Assembly (NCBI GenBank): GCA_043228905.1
Contig: JBHGNT010000002.1
Location: 1,488,001-1,552,000, forward strand
DNA from: Azolla caroliniana
Lineage: Eukaryota; Polypodiophyta
Direction: 5' to 3'
DNA length: 64,000 nt
The notes under the pieces were generated by a model. The model was not told where the DNA came from and made no database searches. It saw only the letters and a program-made list of their open reading frames with translations. Each line of letters opens with the position of its first letter. The first letter of the stretch is position 1. A program made the position numbers and the translations under genes. Below are positions 47,582 through 61,300 of the stretch, piece by piece.

Positions 47582-50500
47582 AAGCTCTCTAAAACACACA
47601 AAAGACAAAAAAAGCTCACCCTTGTCCACAAAATAGCTTTGCAATTGACATTTACATGGTTTTGACAGTAGAACCAATGAAAATGATAGCAATGTAGAGA
47701 CAAACATAAAGACAAAGAGTACCATCCACATATGATTGAGTGACATGAAGCATGGGAACTAAAAAACGAATTCAAAGAGGTTCTTATGATATTACAAAGG
47801 GTAAAACACATGGGATAAGGGTGAATGTGTCCCACTTGAAGTTGTGTGAAATTGGTGCATTGTGTTGGAGATGTGATTGAGTGACTCCCACTGTTTTCTT
47901 GTTATTGGCTCAATAGTTTTGGTTCATGTGAGTAGGATTTATGCTTTGATGTTAGGATTATCATCCCCTTTGATATAAGTGCACCAATAAAGGCATGATT
48001 TAGTCTTGATTCCACATTGGAATTTGGTATAATGAGCAAGGAGAATCCTTTAGAGCAATTTAGAACTCACAATAAGGGCCTTCTGCACATCAAAAGAATG
48101 AAGTGGGAATGAAGTCCGTTATACACGCTAGCGGGAGAAAGAAGGGTCATTTGTGGAGAAGATCATAGGGCTTTACTAGCATCTTAACCCCTAACTTAGA
48201 AACCAACTAGCTTTGAAAAGTTACCTTTGCACCAAAAACATTGAAAGTTTTGCAAACCATATTTGTAAATGTCCTACAAAAGTTATCAGAATACTAAACA
48301 ATCAAAAGTCTAGGATAGCAACATGAATTGAGCTATAGTTGCTAACTGGTCAATAGTGATGACAAGAATATTGAGCTCTTTCCATGCTTATATCATTAAT
48401 TTGACTTGAGTGTATGGGCATTTTCTCAATAGCCATGCTATCCATGTTGATTCCACCTTTCATGACAAATTGAAAGCAACTAAGCATTTGCATTCAATGT
48501 GATATTACAACAACCATGATAAGCTCGAGATAAAATCATTGTTGTTTATAATGTTGAATCAACATTTATATAGGCCAAGTCATTAATATTTGTTGAAACA
48601 TCATTTTACTCATTCATGGTAGTAGATAGCCCATTCTTGTATAACCCTAAAGTTTCTACAACATTGTTATCACTAAAATTAAAATACGAAAACCCCTTGG
48701 TGTAACGTTCTATTATGAAAGCAGATGGAGACAAATACGAGGTTTTGCAAGTAGCAAATAAAGTATCAAGTGGTGATTGACAAAGAAGCCAAAATGTGGC
48801 TATATTTGACACTAGCATGTATGATTTATACCAATAGACAATAAAATACTAGAACATAATTAATTCAAGAAAAATGGTTCCTATAAGCAACTAAATAGTA
48901 ACAAGATGGTTGGTGAATATCCTCTAAGAATAGCAAAAAATTATGTATCTATCTGTTATGTGTAAATTGACAATAAACGACCACAAGGCGATGTAGTTAT
49001 TTATTTTCTTACCGAAGAAAAATGGGAATGCACATTGAACTATTAACAACATCAAAATGTTTTTTATTTTGTCTATTGTGGATGTCTACTTGACCAAGAT
49101 ACTCTAGTTTATATGCTCAGTAAAAAAGTCATTGATTATGCCTTGCTAGTGTTGAAAGTTCAAACATTTTTATTCTATTTCTTATGACCATTAACAAGGT
49201 GGTACGAGCTACCTCAATAGAGTTACCTATTGGTCCACTTGAAGTCTTATACTGTTGGATTTTGACAAAACCCCGGCCCCACATGCTCTAGTAGAATCAA
49301 AAGTTTTGATACCTTATATATTATCATTTATAAGTTTAGACATTTAATTATTTTTTAAGGAAAAACACAATAATACCCTAAGTTTTTGGATATTCACCAA
49401 AAATATCCCTTGATTATACTATGGAAATATTGATATTCTACGATGTTTGAAGCCATTATCATATTTCCAAGCTCACCATGATGTGTACAATTGGGTTACA
49501 ATTCTCATTACTCAAATGTTTTCGTTATATCACCCTATAGACTTTCCATGCTCTTGGTGGTATCCATTGTGTTACCAATGTATGCATTAGTATCATAAAA
49601 TTATTGCTACAAATGCACGAACAAGTGCTGATATTATTCAAGTGTCTCTAACACGGTGTAAAAGCAATGTATATCTTAAGATGGCATGCCAATATAGAAA
49701 ACCCTTGTTGTTCCTAAAATCATGACTCATTTCTCTCTTTGCAAATGCGGTACATACAAAAAACAACATGGCCATACAAAAAACCTACTATCATACTGTC
49801 TTGGTAGTTGTCAGCAAAGATAATTTGTTTTAGTGATCCAAGTTTTGCAACATGGTCTAGAGGTATGGGGAGGAAATATCATCCCTTTCTAGGTGAAGTG
49901 GCAAAATTTTGCCACCTTCAAATCAAGGTAACCACAATATATGTAGTGATGCTCAGAGTCTCATGAGAGACCAATATATAGGTGGCTAGGGTAAAGGAGG
50001 TAAGGTAGATTCAACGAAAAAACATGGAAGAAAAACGAATAAGAAAGGTCTCTCCTCTAGCTTGGCACACAACACAGCCACAAAACTTGAACGATACTAA
50101 TGATATGATCACAATGTACATCAAATCAAGTACACTTGGTGCACTCACAACCAGGAATAGAACAAGCATGCCAAACATACTAAAAAATGATGGGCCACGC
50201 CCAACACATTTTGTCATCCTTGATGCCCATTTAATGCCAGAAGAGCAATCACACTCCTCTCCACTTGCAATCGTAATCTTGTAATCAAGAATGGTGCTTG
50301 GGAAGAATTTTGAGATCAAACATAGGTACGACATTGTGTGAACTCTCATAAAGCATGTCATTGATTATGGTCCACATGGTATCTCAAATTCCTATGACCA
50401 CCAAAAGCTAGTTGAACATAAGACACCAATGTAATGACTAGCATTCCCTCGCCATCTCCCAAAGGAGCCTATTGATATGATTTCACATCACATTGCATTG

Positions 50501-50680
50501 TATTACAAGTTTTCGGGTCAATGCACACAACAAGGCCATTGGATTTCGTAGGTAATTTTCTCAGTAAAGAAATAAGATTAAAATTTTCTTGCTTGAACTT
50601 TTCTAGTATGCATGGCACATGCTCATATTTTACTTGTCTCTAATAAGGAAAGATCTACAATCTTGTTCTTGCATAACGAG
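47582..50680. other. Intergenic, no feature recognised
   Basis: About 3 kb of AT-rich sequence. The longest frame (50011-50361 minus, 116 codons) resembles nothing I can name and its composition looks random. Confidence 0.5.
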
Positions 50681-50689
50681 TAATATCAA

Positions 50690-50800
50690 CTATTGGCCCT
50701 TTAGATTCTAAAAATATCAGCGTTATGGCTCTTTGGATTCTAAGAATATCGGCATTACGACCCTTTGGATTCTAACAATATTGGCATTACCCTTACTTAC
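50690..50800 (+). repeat. Three-copy tandem repeat, about 37-bp unit
   Basis: 'CCTTTGGATTCTAAGAATAT' followed by 'CGGCATTACGA' repeats three times with small changes. Confidence 0.8.
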
Positions 50801-53800
50801 AAACTGTTGAGTTTAAAATTTTGATTACCAACCTCACAATTGGTCTTGATACAAATCGGTTTTGATTCGTTGTCTAGTTGCTACATGCATAATGCTTCAA
50901 ATTAAACCAAGGACTAGCCGACCTAATTATTGTGATTAATTCATAATTTTACACTAATAAACATGTTTAATCCCCCCATCCCTTAATCCGTGCATTTAAT
51001 TCATATTCACTAGAGCATGTTTCAAAAGTGAAGCATTAATTTTTAGCTCTTACTTTTTGGTATAGAAGGGAAAACTCACTCTTTTACATGTTACTTTCGA
51101 GGAGGGGTAAGAGTGCCATTTTTAATCTGGCAATGGTTGTAACTTCTTTATAAAAGAAACAAGGATAACCACTCACAAGATAAGGGCTATCTCCATCAAC
51201 AAACAAGATTTTGCTAGCAATCTTGAAAAGCTAACCCTTTCATGTCAGTTGTGTTTCTTGTCTTCACTTGGTCTTTTGTTACAACTTACGTCCCACTTGT
51301 TTTCTTTGTCTTGACTTGTCTTTTGGGATCCCCCCACTATGACTTCTTTGGGTTAGTGAGTACAATTTACAATCTCACTTCTAGGGTTCATTTTAAAAAG
51401 TTTAGTTGCATGCACTTAACATTTGTATTCAGTTAATGAGAATGCATCTTAGATTCTCCTCGATGTAGTCACACTACGGAGAACACACATGTTATTCGTG
51501 TCAAAGGCTATACACCTTCCCACTAGTTGTATAAATTGTCCTATTAAGGGGGTAATCATCCTACAACACCAAAACTATGGTTCATTTCAATATAAAGTTG
51601 AACGAAATATTCAAGTAGAGTTTGAGTTAGTGCTTGATAATATTAGGGGCCTCGTCTTACAAGGGTCTTTGAGTTGCTTAAGTCTCTCTAAAATCAAGGC
51701 ATTTGAAACATGTTTCCTCTAGGGGTACAATTTAGGTATAGGGGAGGGATTATAACAATGTTCCTTTGCATGGGGTGAATTTTTATTATTTGCTCCATCC
51801 AAGATAATGAGGAACCTATTCTCAGGCAAGGATCTTAAAACCGCTTTATGAAATTTTCTTGCTCGCACATTGTTGATAAATTAGTGGGGTTCAACTCCAT
51901 ATGGCGAGGAACATATTGACGTGAGAACTTACTTAGAGCAATGCTTGGAGCTTTAATCACACTCAAATCATGCACATGGAAATATACTTAAAGTAAAAAT
52001 ATTATGGAGAAGGCAAATAAAACTTCAACTATAATACACAATGTGCTTTATGAGGTTCAACGCCTTTTTGGTTGCAATATCACTTGGTCTAGTTCGAACT
52101 CGATTGCTAGGTACCAACCTCTTACTGCTAGAGAAATTTCATAAAATCTTTTTGATTATATAATGACACCAAATATGTTTAGGTTTGTTAAAAAGTATCC
52201 TTGGGCTAGAGGAAATTGTCATTCCAAGCTTTTGCCTTCTCATGGGAATTGCCCAAGAAGTGGAGATTGAACAAGAAAATCTTGAAGGAAGCCATATCAC
52301 ACATGGACGAGTAACTTGAGGCTTCTCTCCTCCATTCGTTCACTCTTAACTCCATCAAGGAACCACCTTGGTACTACTAGCATACATTGTGTGTTTTTTG
52401 TCTATATATCTATCTAGGTGGTGGCTTCTTAGGAAATATTTTCTCACGAGGACATTTCTTAGGATTGCCTTAAAAAGTGCAATGTTATCGTTTTCACTCA
52501 TTGGGATGTGGGAGAAATCCTTATGTTCAAAAGCACAAGCTTTACCACTACACCATAATTATTACCTATTGGAATTTTAGAATCAATAAGGTAATGTCAT
52601 GGATCTATAAGCCATCCTTTATTGGAACATCTGAAGCCTCTTACATGATGTATAATGCGATGCTAATGTCTTGGTTTTCTTACCAACATAGGACACTTTT
52701 TTACCATCAATGTAATAGATTTTATATTACTTTGTTGGTTTTCATATTTTTCCTACACACTTTTGTCATCGATTATTGTAACCAACTCGAAGCATCCTAC
52801 ATCGCTTGTACAACTTCATGGTTCCTATTAAAATGTCTCCATAAAGCCTGATACTTACCTCGAACAAATAGATGTGGATGAGAATTTGGGTGATATCCCC
52901 TCTACATACATATCCATTCTCGACCCTCGAGGGGCATCTATGCACCCTCACATTGTCTTTCTTTATGCACCACCGCACAAGACAAAGTAAGCAAAGGTAT
53001 TTGGACAAACAAAGTTGCTCATCCATGTCCTAAGAGTAAGGGTCAATAAGAGAGGAGAGGAGAGAATTTTTCAATAAAGCATAGAAGATCAATTATGTAC
53101 ATGGGAGAGAAATTAAGAGAGAAAGTAAATGGTAGAGAATACAAAAAGGTACACATCATTTAATGATGGAAATCATTACATAGATACTGCAAAAATGAGG
53201 AGAGAAATCCTAGTTTTCATTGCGAAAATTAACTATTCAAAATCCTGGTTTTCACCAAGAAAAACAACTTTTCCAATGCCATTGGACTTCTCATGGCCTA
53301 AGAAACACAGGCACGTTCAAAAGTTCACATAATGTTATTGGAAAAAGAAAAAGATTCGCATAATGTGAAGGGGTACTTAATCAAGAAAGCACATTAATGG
53401 GTGATAATGGTGAAGAGAAAACAACGAATGAGGTGGTGTAAGGGGTTGGTGATTTCTAGGGGAAACATAGATGACCCCTTGTCCCCAGCTTCATTGTCCA
53501 TTTGGTTGACAATGGAGGAAAGCTTTGGAATGTAGAGATGGTGGGTGAGATTCACGTGCAAGAGAGAGAGAGAGAGCAATGTCGGAGAAAGGACTATGAT
53601 TTGTGGTTGGCTAGATGCTCTATAGAGATCCTACATCATGATGAGACAAGCATATATATATATATACATACATCATCATACTTGTTTTGATTGATGAGTG
53701 GGTAATATACCTATATCGCAAGTACCTACCCGAATATTTGGGGTCCTCTTTTAGCGAGCTAGTCCTAGGCAAGGAGGTGCACGGTTGGAGGCAGTGAGCA

Positions 53801-54150
53801 AGTAGAAACCACATGACATATACATATGTACATACAATGCATAAATACGCTAAGATACATACATACAATACATACACTAAGATATATACATAAAATGCAC
53901 GCATGCATACTTACATACATAAAACAATGCATACATGCATAGTCGTGTCAAGCAGTTGTCGAGGAATACGAGAAAAAAAGGATGTATATTCTATGGAAAT
54001 TAAACATGGTAAAGGTAGAGATGGAAAGGTAAGAGTACATAGAGAAGTATGTACACATAGTGTGGAGAGGGTGGTGAGGACGTGCCTAGGGAGGGCCCTT
54101 CATGTTTATTTAATTACGCAGGTAGCTTATAATCTATAATTTACACATAC
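50801..54150. other. Intergenic with simple repeats only
   Basis: No gene recognised. Simple repeats: a GA run near 53563-53577, a TA run at 53650-53665, and a CATA-rich stretch at 53815-53945. A polypurine and AT-rich background gives several meaningless frames. Confidence 0.5.
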
Positions 54151-54299
54151 ATACATTACATACATAATATGGACAATATTGGTAGTGGTGGTGATATGGG
54201 CATGACGTGGCACGTCTTTTTTATTTTTGGGCGGGGGGGCTTTTTCTTTCTCTACTTTTGCGGCGCTGACATCGGAAAGCAATGGGCCACCACACGTGC

Positions 54300-54800
54300 C
54301 ACCTCTCTCTCTCTCTACCTCCCCTCTCTCTCTAGACTCTCTCTCTCTCTCTCTTCCCCTGTTCCTCCACCAGGTCTCTCTCTCTAGGGGGGCCTGCCAT
54401 TCTCTCTCCTCCCCTGCTCCTCCACCCGGTCTCTCTCTCTCTAAGAGGCTTCCCATTCTCTCTCCTCCCCTGCTCCTCCACCCGGTCTCTCTCTCTCTCT
54501 AAGGGGCTTCCCATTCTCTCTCTTCCCCTGTTCCTCCAGTCGGTCTCCCTCTCTCTCTAGGGGGGCTTCCCATTCTCTCTCCTCCCCTGTTCCTCCACCC
54601 GGTCTCTCTCTCTCTCTCTACGGGCCCCTCCCATTCTCTCTCCTTCCCTGTTCCTCCACCTGGTCTCTCTCTCTAGCGGGGCTTCATATTCTCTCTCCTC
54701 CCCTGTTCCTCCACCCGGTCTCTCTCTCTCTACGGGCCCCTCCCATTCTCTCTCTGGCTTTGGTCCTGTGTGTGTGTGTCTCTCTCTCTCTCTCCTGCTG
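54300..54800 (+). repeat. CT-rich minisatellite, about 58-bp unit, seven copies, upstream of the DUF547 gene
   Basis: From about 54355 to 54760 the unit 'CCTGTTCCTCCACCCGGTCT' plus a CT run, 'AGGGGCTTCCCATTCTCTCT' and 'CCTCC' repeats seven times. It is flanked by simple CT and GT runs (54300-54350, 54767-54800). All reading frames across it on both strands are by-products of the repeat. Confidence 0.88.
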
Positions 54801-54899
54801 GTTCCCTGTCCCTGTCCCTCTCCTCCCCTGCACACTTCATCTCTCTAAAAGAGATTCCCGCACTCTTCCTCTCTCTCTAGATTCTCTCTCTTCCCCTGC

Positions 54900-54971
54900 T
54901 TACCCCCCTTCTCTCTCTCTTTGCCATGTCTTGCCGTTGTAAGGTAGGACCCCTTCCCCCTTCCCAACATA

Positions 54972-55004
<33 letters not shown>

Positions 55005-55180
55005 CACATTCATTCGCGAATCTCTCCTTTCTGTTGTTCTTTCTCTCTCAACTTGCATTTCCTGCGCTTCATCATCGTCTTCTTCTTCTTCTTCTTCTTC
55101 TTCTTCTGCTGCTGCTGCTGCTGTTGTGCTCACATGTTCTCCTTCCTATTTCAAGCACCATTCTTTCCGCCTTCATTTAA
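54900..55180 (+). promoter_or_regulatory. Probable 5' untranslated exon of the DUF547 gene
   Basis: CT-rich leader-like sequence with TTC and GCT trinucleotide runs (55078-55126), ending in a good donor, TTTAA/GTAAGT, at 55181. Another donor, GTAAG/GTAGG, lies at 54943. The coding ATG at 55858 follows an acceptor TTTTCAAG at 55839, so a leader intron of about 0.66 kb is inferred. Confidence 0.45.
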
Positions 55181-55334
55181 GTAAGTTCCTCTCTTTCTCT
55201 TTGTCCATCTGTTCCTATGCACGTTTTCATGAACAATTTCTAATGAGCAGCCATAGCTTCTGCATTATCTTTGGAGCGTCTCATCCCTTCTATTATTTTA
55301 CCATACATTCTGTACGTGCAACAAGCTCAGTATA

Positions 55335-55795
55335 ATTCAAACCTTCGGAGGCGTACTTGCTACATTGATCAAGTACAATTCCAACAATTTTTATATTTCA
55401 TCATGTATGATGTCAACTTCTACGTTGATTACAGATTTTTCCAACCTCAGAAGGGGTCCTTTCTATTACATTGATTAACTATAACTTCAACCATTGAAGG
55501 GCATTTACTTCCTACATTGATGAACCATAAATTCAACCCTTCATGGACACTTTCCCACTACATTGATGAAGTATAAAAATCAACCTTTGCAGATTACTTA
55601 TAACAGCATTGTTCCATTGATTAAGTATATGTTTTGGTTATTGATGGGTACTTATAACAGCATTGATTAACTATAGATTCAACCATTTATGATTGCTTAT
55701 TGCATTGAGTAACCATACGTTCAACCTTTCATGGGCACGACATTTTATTAACTATAATTCAGCCTTTAGAGGGTATTCACTCACTACATTGACTT
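55335..55795 (+). repeat. Decayed tandem repeats in the leader intron of the DUF547 gene
   Basis: About ten copies of a unit near 47 bp, typified by 'CTACATTGATGAACCATAAA' plus 'TTCAACCCTTCATGGACACTT', fill almost the whole intron. Confidence 0.8.
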
Positions 55796-55857
55796 TGATA
55801 TGCTTTGTGTTTTTTTTTTGGTTTTCAAGGGGAATCAAAATACTGTAGCTTTTGATC

Positions 55858-58800
55858 ATGAAGGAAACATCATGTGTTAATGAAACTCGGCATTCGAGGA
55901 CGAAAAGGTTGGTTTCTTCTACTTTGGCTCAATCTTTAAGTAAATGCTAGAACATGCATATGAGATCCGCTCACTCAAGCTTTTATGTTGAAACCAGTGC
56001 TCCAGATGATGAAATCTCGTGGGATGTTTCTTTGGAAGATCTCAATGAGGTAGTAGTTTCCTTTGACCATATTCATGTGAATGGTTATTCCTCTAAATTG
56101 AACACAACTCACACCTCTGATGATACAGGATTCACATAGCTCAAGGATTGAAAAGGAGAGGCGAAAGGTTGTGATCAATAAGAAGGATCATCTTATGTCT
56201 CTCAAGAATGATGTAAGTGACTGCTGGGATCTCTAGCTGACATACCATCATATGGAATTGAGCCTAATCACTTAGGAAAGAAGCTCAGTTGCTCACAAAA
56301 ATTAGATAACTTGACCAACCAACCAACAGAAAGAAGATAATCAAGTATTAAATTTTAATAAGTGATTTATCCAAATTTAGTTTTATAACCACTTTATGCA
56401 AGGATTGTTTCTGCGTATTCTTGAAACTGATGTAGGTTCGCATTTGAATAGGTTGACTGCTTGCAATCAAAGTTGAAAGGGCATCGAGCTGCGAGAGGTA
56501 TATTAGAGCAAGCACTTGCAAGGCCCTCCTCTGTATTAATACCTCCAGATTGTAGCTATATATCACAGGTATTCAGCTTCCTCCTTTAATACTTACAATT
56601 TTTCATTTTAACACATTTTTTCCAGGCAATAATTATATGCCTTATGTAAACATTTTCTTAGTTATTGCTATACAATCATGAACAAACCTCAACGATGTAT
56701 ATATTTGTCATATTCTATATCGAACTATCTTTATGTTTGTCACTATAAATTAGCGCATGAATTGAAAGACCTCAAATATATATATATATATATATATGTC
56801 AGATTATACATGGGACCCTAAATGAAACCCTACATAAGGAAGCATATTAGACACAAGGTCTGGGTCTTGTTTATATATACAATATTGTCAAAGTAATTGA
56901 TGCATAGACTTTGGATTTTAATCCATAATTTTCATCGCAAGAACTGTTTGTATTCTATTTTTTTACTATTTTTGCATTTGACATCAGAATACAAGGAGCT
57001 TAATCAAGGACATAGCTCTACTGGAGTTAGAAGTGTTGCATCTTGAACACCACCTGCTGGCATTGTATCGCAAAGCCTTTGAGGTCAAGGTCAAGGATCA
57101 AAGTTGTGTGTCAAAGGTCCTTAACAAGGAGGATGTCTTACAATCACAGTATGGTCAAGCATATCTTCAAGAAAACCCTGTCTCTATGAAGAAGTATACA
57201 CCTCGTAAAAAATCATCATCATCAAAGAGTGGATCACTAGTTACCAGGACATTGGATAAATCTATAGGTAACCGATCATTCAACGAACCGAAGCTTGACA
57301 GAGTTGAGGGTGTAATAAATGCAACAGATAAGCCAAAGTTGAGCTTTTCATATTCTCAACCAATTCAAGTTTCTACTAGAATGGTATAGACTACTTTATG
57401 CTTCCTTTTCTCTCCTTTTGTTTGATTTTGTGTTAGATATGACTCATGGATAATTCTTGGCAATCTCTTTATGACAATCTCTTACAATATGTTCTGTTTC
57501 TCTAATTAGAAAATTAAATTTAGTTGAATGCTAACCGCGTACTTAAGGAAAATTAGTTGTTTGATATCATAGCTTCATTAGTAATATCCATATCAAAATG
57601 ATAATTACTAGTTATGCAACAACCTAAGTGAAATCTATGTGTCTAAAACTATAGCTGTTCATATCCTTACCATTTTCATTAATATTCACATATGCTTAAA
57701 TGTAACCCCAAAGTGGAGTGTATTGAATTTGGTCGATGAGTTTTTGGTCTTATATTACTTGGGACATAATATGACTTTCTTGTCCTTCTTTATTTGTTTT
57801 TCTCTTACAAGAAAAAAAAAGATTTCCTTTTATTTTCAGTTTCTATCCTCTATTTGTATTATCTTACATGATGATGTATATAGCAACATGAATAACAGTT
57901 TTGAGTGTTTTCTTATGGACAGGAAGCGAAAGACACGATTTCTCCTCTAACTTCTGAATTATGGCATGAGATGATCTCTGCACAAGCTGTAAGTGAACAT
58001 GCCAATTGACAAAACCTTCCATTTTTTTTGTTTTTGGGAGACATCCAAAATACCCTTAAACTTTTGGATATTTTTCAAGAATACATATAGGCTTTGGGAC
58101 ATTGCCAGAATACCCCTGTAGTTGCACACTACAGGGTGTACATCTCTATAGAAGTTTCCAAAACCTATACTTAATCTTTGGAAACTTAATAGGTACTACG
58201 TTGAATACTCAATAAGTTCTGGGTGTAGTTGGTGTTTGTCCCCTTGTTTTTTAGTTTTTTGTTCTTCCTTGGATGCGTTCCTATGAAGATATCATGTTAA
58301 TTCAACAAATCACATTTTGTAGAATACATCCTCTAATCTAAACGAAGAATGTTTCGTGGAGCAAATCTTCGAGAGCTCAAATAAGCTCTCGGAGGAGCTG
58401 GTGCGGTGCATGGCGGCCATATACTGTAATCTTGCAGATCCACCGATTCCACTCCTTGGTAGTTTAACATCTCCAACATCTTCTTCTTCATCGTCTTCGG
58501 TAAGTACAGTCTCATTGAAAGAATTCTCGAGTGAAGGATGGAGTCCACACTGGCGAATGCAATCCCCCTTCACACCGTCCCCGACGAATGTGAGTCAGAG
58601 GAGAACTGCCGGGAGTTCAAGCCCACATAGCTCAATGATTGCGGTTAATTGGATCAATGTTGATAATGATAAGCTACATTATGCTGAGAAAATGCTCCAG
58701 AATTTCAAGTGAGTGTTTGGTTTTTTATTTCTTAATTCTCTCTGTATGCAGATCCCAGCAAGTCATTTTTTTGCACTTATCCTCTTTAATATCAGAGTCA

Positions 58801-60413
58801 TTTGGTTAACAACCATTATTCCACCTTGAGATAGCCTATATTGGCGTTTTGCTAATTCATTGAAACAATGCTAACAAGATCAAGAATAATATTATTTAAA
58901 TTTCATTGTCCAGATACATGATTAGAGAACTGGAGAGAGTAGATCCTAGCACGATGAAACATGAAGAAAAACTAGCCTTTTGGCTCAATATTTATAATGC
59001 CCTCATGATGCATGTAAGTTATAGGTTGGATGCTTGTTTATTTTTCGTGTTCTTTCTATATATGGTTAGCATTAAAAAGATTGAAAATGTATTGGGCAGG
59101 CCTATTTAGCATATGGAATTCCAAGAAATCATATTAAACGTGTATCCCTATTACAGAAGGTAAATATAGAGATGCGTCTAATGTATAGTGTTTTCGTTTT
59201 TCGTGATTAAAACCTGTGTATATATCACATACCTTAGGTATATCATTTTATTTGTGAGAACTTCCACATTTTTTCCATACATGGCAGGCATCATATAAAA
59301 TTGGAGCATACTCAATAAATGCTCACACAATTGAGCAATACTTGTTGGGTTGCAAATCCCATCGTCCGGCACAGGTGAACATTATGAAATACACGTCTGT
59401 GTATTTATTTGCAAAATTTAAGTGTTTTTACTATATAACTAATGTAAGGTGAAAACCAACAAAAAAAAAGATTCATTCATTTATGTGTTGTAAGATTAGA
59501 AATCTTTTAAGAAGAGGAGCATATACTTATGATCTTAGATATGAGTGAGTTAAAGCTCGAATGTCTGGTCATATATCAGGAATAGGTTGAAAAAGGTTGG
59601 AATATTAGACTGATCAGATCATAATTATTTGTAGGTGTTGTGATGATGCATCTATTGTCTGATTTTAAATCACAGGAAACATTGTTAATTTGATGGATGC
59701 ATTTCTTGCCCAACTTCATGATGATGCAATTTGTTTACTTGTTGAATGCATTTATCAATTCATTTGTCTCTTCTATCTACAGTGGATACAATCACTTCTC
59801 TCACCTGTATCCAAGCTAAAAGGAACATACCGCCAAGCCTATGGCTTGGAAAGGTCAGAACCACTAGTATGCTTTGCAATTTGTTGTGGAGGACGATCTG
59901 ATCCCCCGGTAATAAGATCAAACTCTAATGACTTCTTTCACTGTGTGGCCACATCCATGGTTATTTATTTTGTTGATTGCCGTTATCTTATTTTGCTTTT
60001 TTTTCTCTCACTAACGTATATGCATATATATATATATATACTTCATATGGGTGCATTATTATCCATCATAAACACAGGTTAGGGTGTATACAGCAAAGAA
60101 TGTACATCATGAGCTCGATGCTGCGAAAAGAGATTTTTTGCAAGTAAATGTGATTACAAAAGATAACAAAATCCTTGTACCAAAGCTACTTGAATCATTT
60201 GGCCGAGAATCATCAATGGGCACGCTTGGTCTCATTGAGTGGATATCTCACAATGTGTCTGAAAGCAAAGGGAAAGATTTGAAGGTCTTCCTGATGAAGC
60301 CAAAGCCTTATAGATGCATCGAATGGATTCCTTATGACTTGAACTTTAGGTACCTTTTTGTGAAAGATCTTGTTAGATGGTTCCCTTCAAACCCTCTTCC
60401 AAGTTCATACTAG
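55858..60413 (+). CDS. MIP1-type leucine zipper plus DUF547 protein (spliced)
   Basis: Twelve coding exons: 55858-55907, 55980-56049, 56129-56212, 56452-56568, 56988-57383, 57923-57988, 58323-58708, 58914-59013, 59100-59159, 59288-59374, 59783-59908, 60078-60413. All are GT/AG and the phases close, giving 1878 nt and 625 residues. Residues about 41-150 form the leucine-zipper domain of ternary-complex-factor MIP1 type ('IEKERRKVVINKKDHLMSLK', 'DIALLELEVLHLEHHLLALY'). A disordered Ser/Lys-rich linker follows. DUF547 spans about 390-605: 'YMIRELERVDPSTMKHEEKL', 'AFWLNIYNALMMHAYLAYGI', 'YRQAYGLERSEPLVCFAICC', 'GGRSDPPVRVYTAKNVHHEL'. Plant members are often called glutaredoxin-related or MIP1-like; the molecular function is unknown. 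The start follows an acceptor at 55839. Length and architecture fit the family, and I see no lesion. Confidence 0.93.
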
Positions 60414-61300
60414 AGGAATAGGGATTCAGAGTGTTCATGTGGTGCAAAATGGTGCAAAATCATTGGCTTGGAGGAGACCATGCACAAAAACCTGTGCCAA
60501 TGTCACAGACATTCGAAGGATATGGGTATGCATGCTGATATGGCACAAAATCATTGGCTATGTAAAATGCATACCGTGATGCAGCAAAAAAATTTGAGGA
60601 TCGATGGAAACTTCCTCGAAATGTCCCACAATCAGTGGACATAGACAGTTGATGCTGACGTGGCAACAAATCCATGATGATGTGACATGAATCATGGACT
60701 ACAGAATATCCACACTAAAGTAGGCCAATGTTGGGCGCCATTATTGGTAGGTCGAAAACTCCTGCCAATGTGGTACCCCAAGCTAATGAGGCATGAAATC
60801 ATTAAGTACATGCTCATGTGGTACAATCATGTTTTTAAACACAGTAAATCCATGCTGTTGTGACCTAAAATCATTTGGCAATGGGGAAATGTTGGGCACA
60901 GACATCTTCTTTGTTCGGGTGGACAACTTTATATCTAATTGGGAGCAAGCAAGGACAGAGGACCCGGTAGGATTTAAATTCGAGAATGGAAATCAAGTTC
61001 AAGAATATTTTTCAACCATCCGTGTAATATTATTATCATATCACCTTCTTTACTCAGGGTGGGTTGTGCGAACATCACCCCTTAATTTACTCCCTTCATT
61101 TACATTTTTTTTATCATACCATAGGATTTGTTGTACAAGTTTGTCCATTATTTGTAACTGTATCAACATACATACTGTTGTACAAGTTTGTCCATTATAT
61201 ACTTGTATAAACTGTTGGAATGATTGAAATAGTACATAAAGATTATGTAGGCAGGGTTTTAATTTTGGGGTGCTCCTGAGTTCATTCCTTTCACTTAAAG
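60414..61300 (+). repeat. 3' flank of the DUF547 gene with degenerate repeated motif
   Basis: Motifs such as 'TGCTGATATGGCACAAAATC' followed by 'ATTGGCTA' recur in varied form between about 60440 and 60880. The same motif family reappears at 62150-62400. The first part is probably also the gene's 3' untranslated region. Confidence 0.45.

Noticed and set aside
50011-50361. 116-codon minus-strand frame
   Set aside because: Hydrophobic but without any motif I recognise; the opposite strand is also open in part and no splice context supports a gene.
50808-51420. TGTTGAG start resembling a solo copia LTR
   Set aside because: No matching CA end, polypurine tract, TATA box or target duplication could be placed.
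52368-53026. Weak resemblance of 'QLEASYIACT' to copia RNase H
   Set aside because: Only a short similarity, with no neighbouring copia motifs in any frame.
54127-54942. Several frames on both strands rich in RERE or SLSL
   Set aside because: They arise from the CT-rich minisatellite and simple repeats; no splice, start or domain support.
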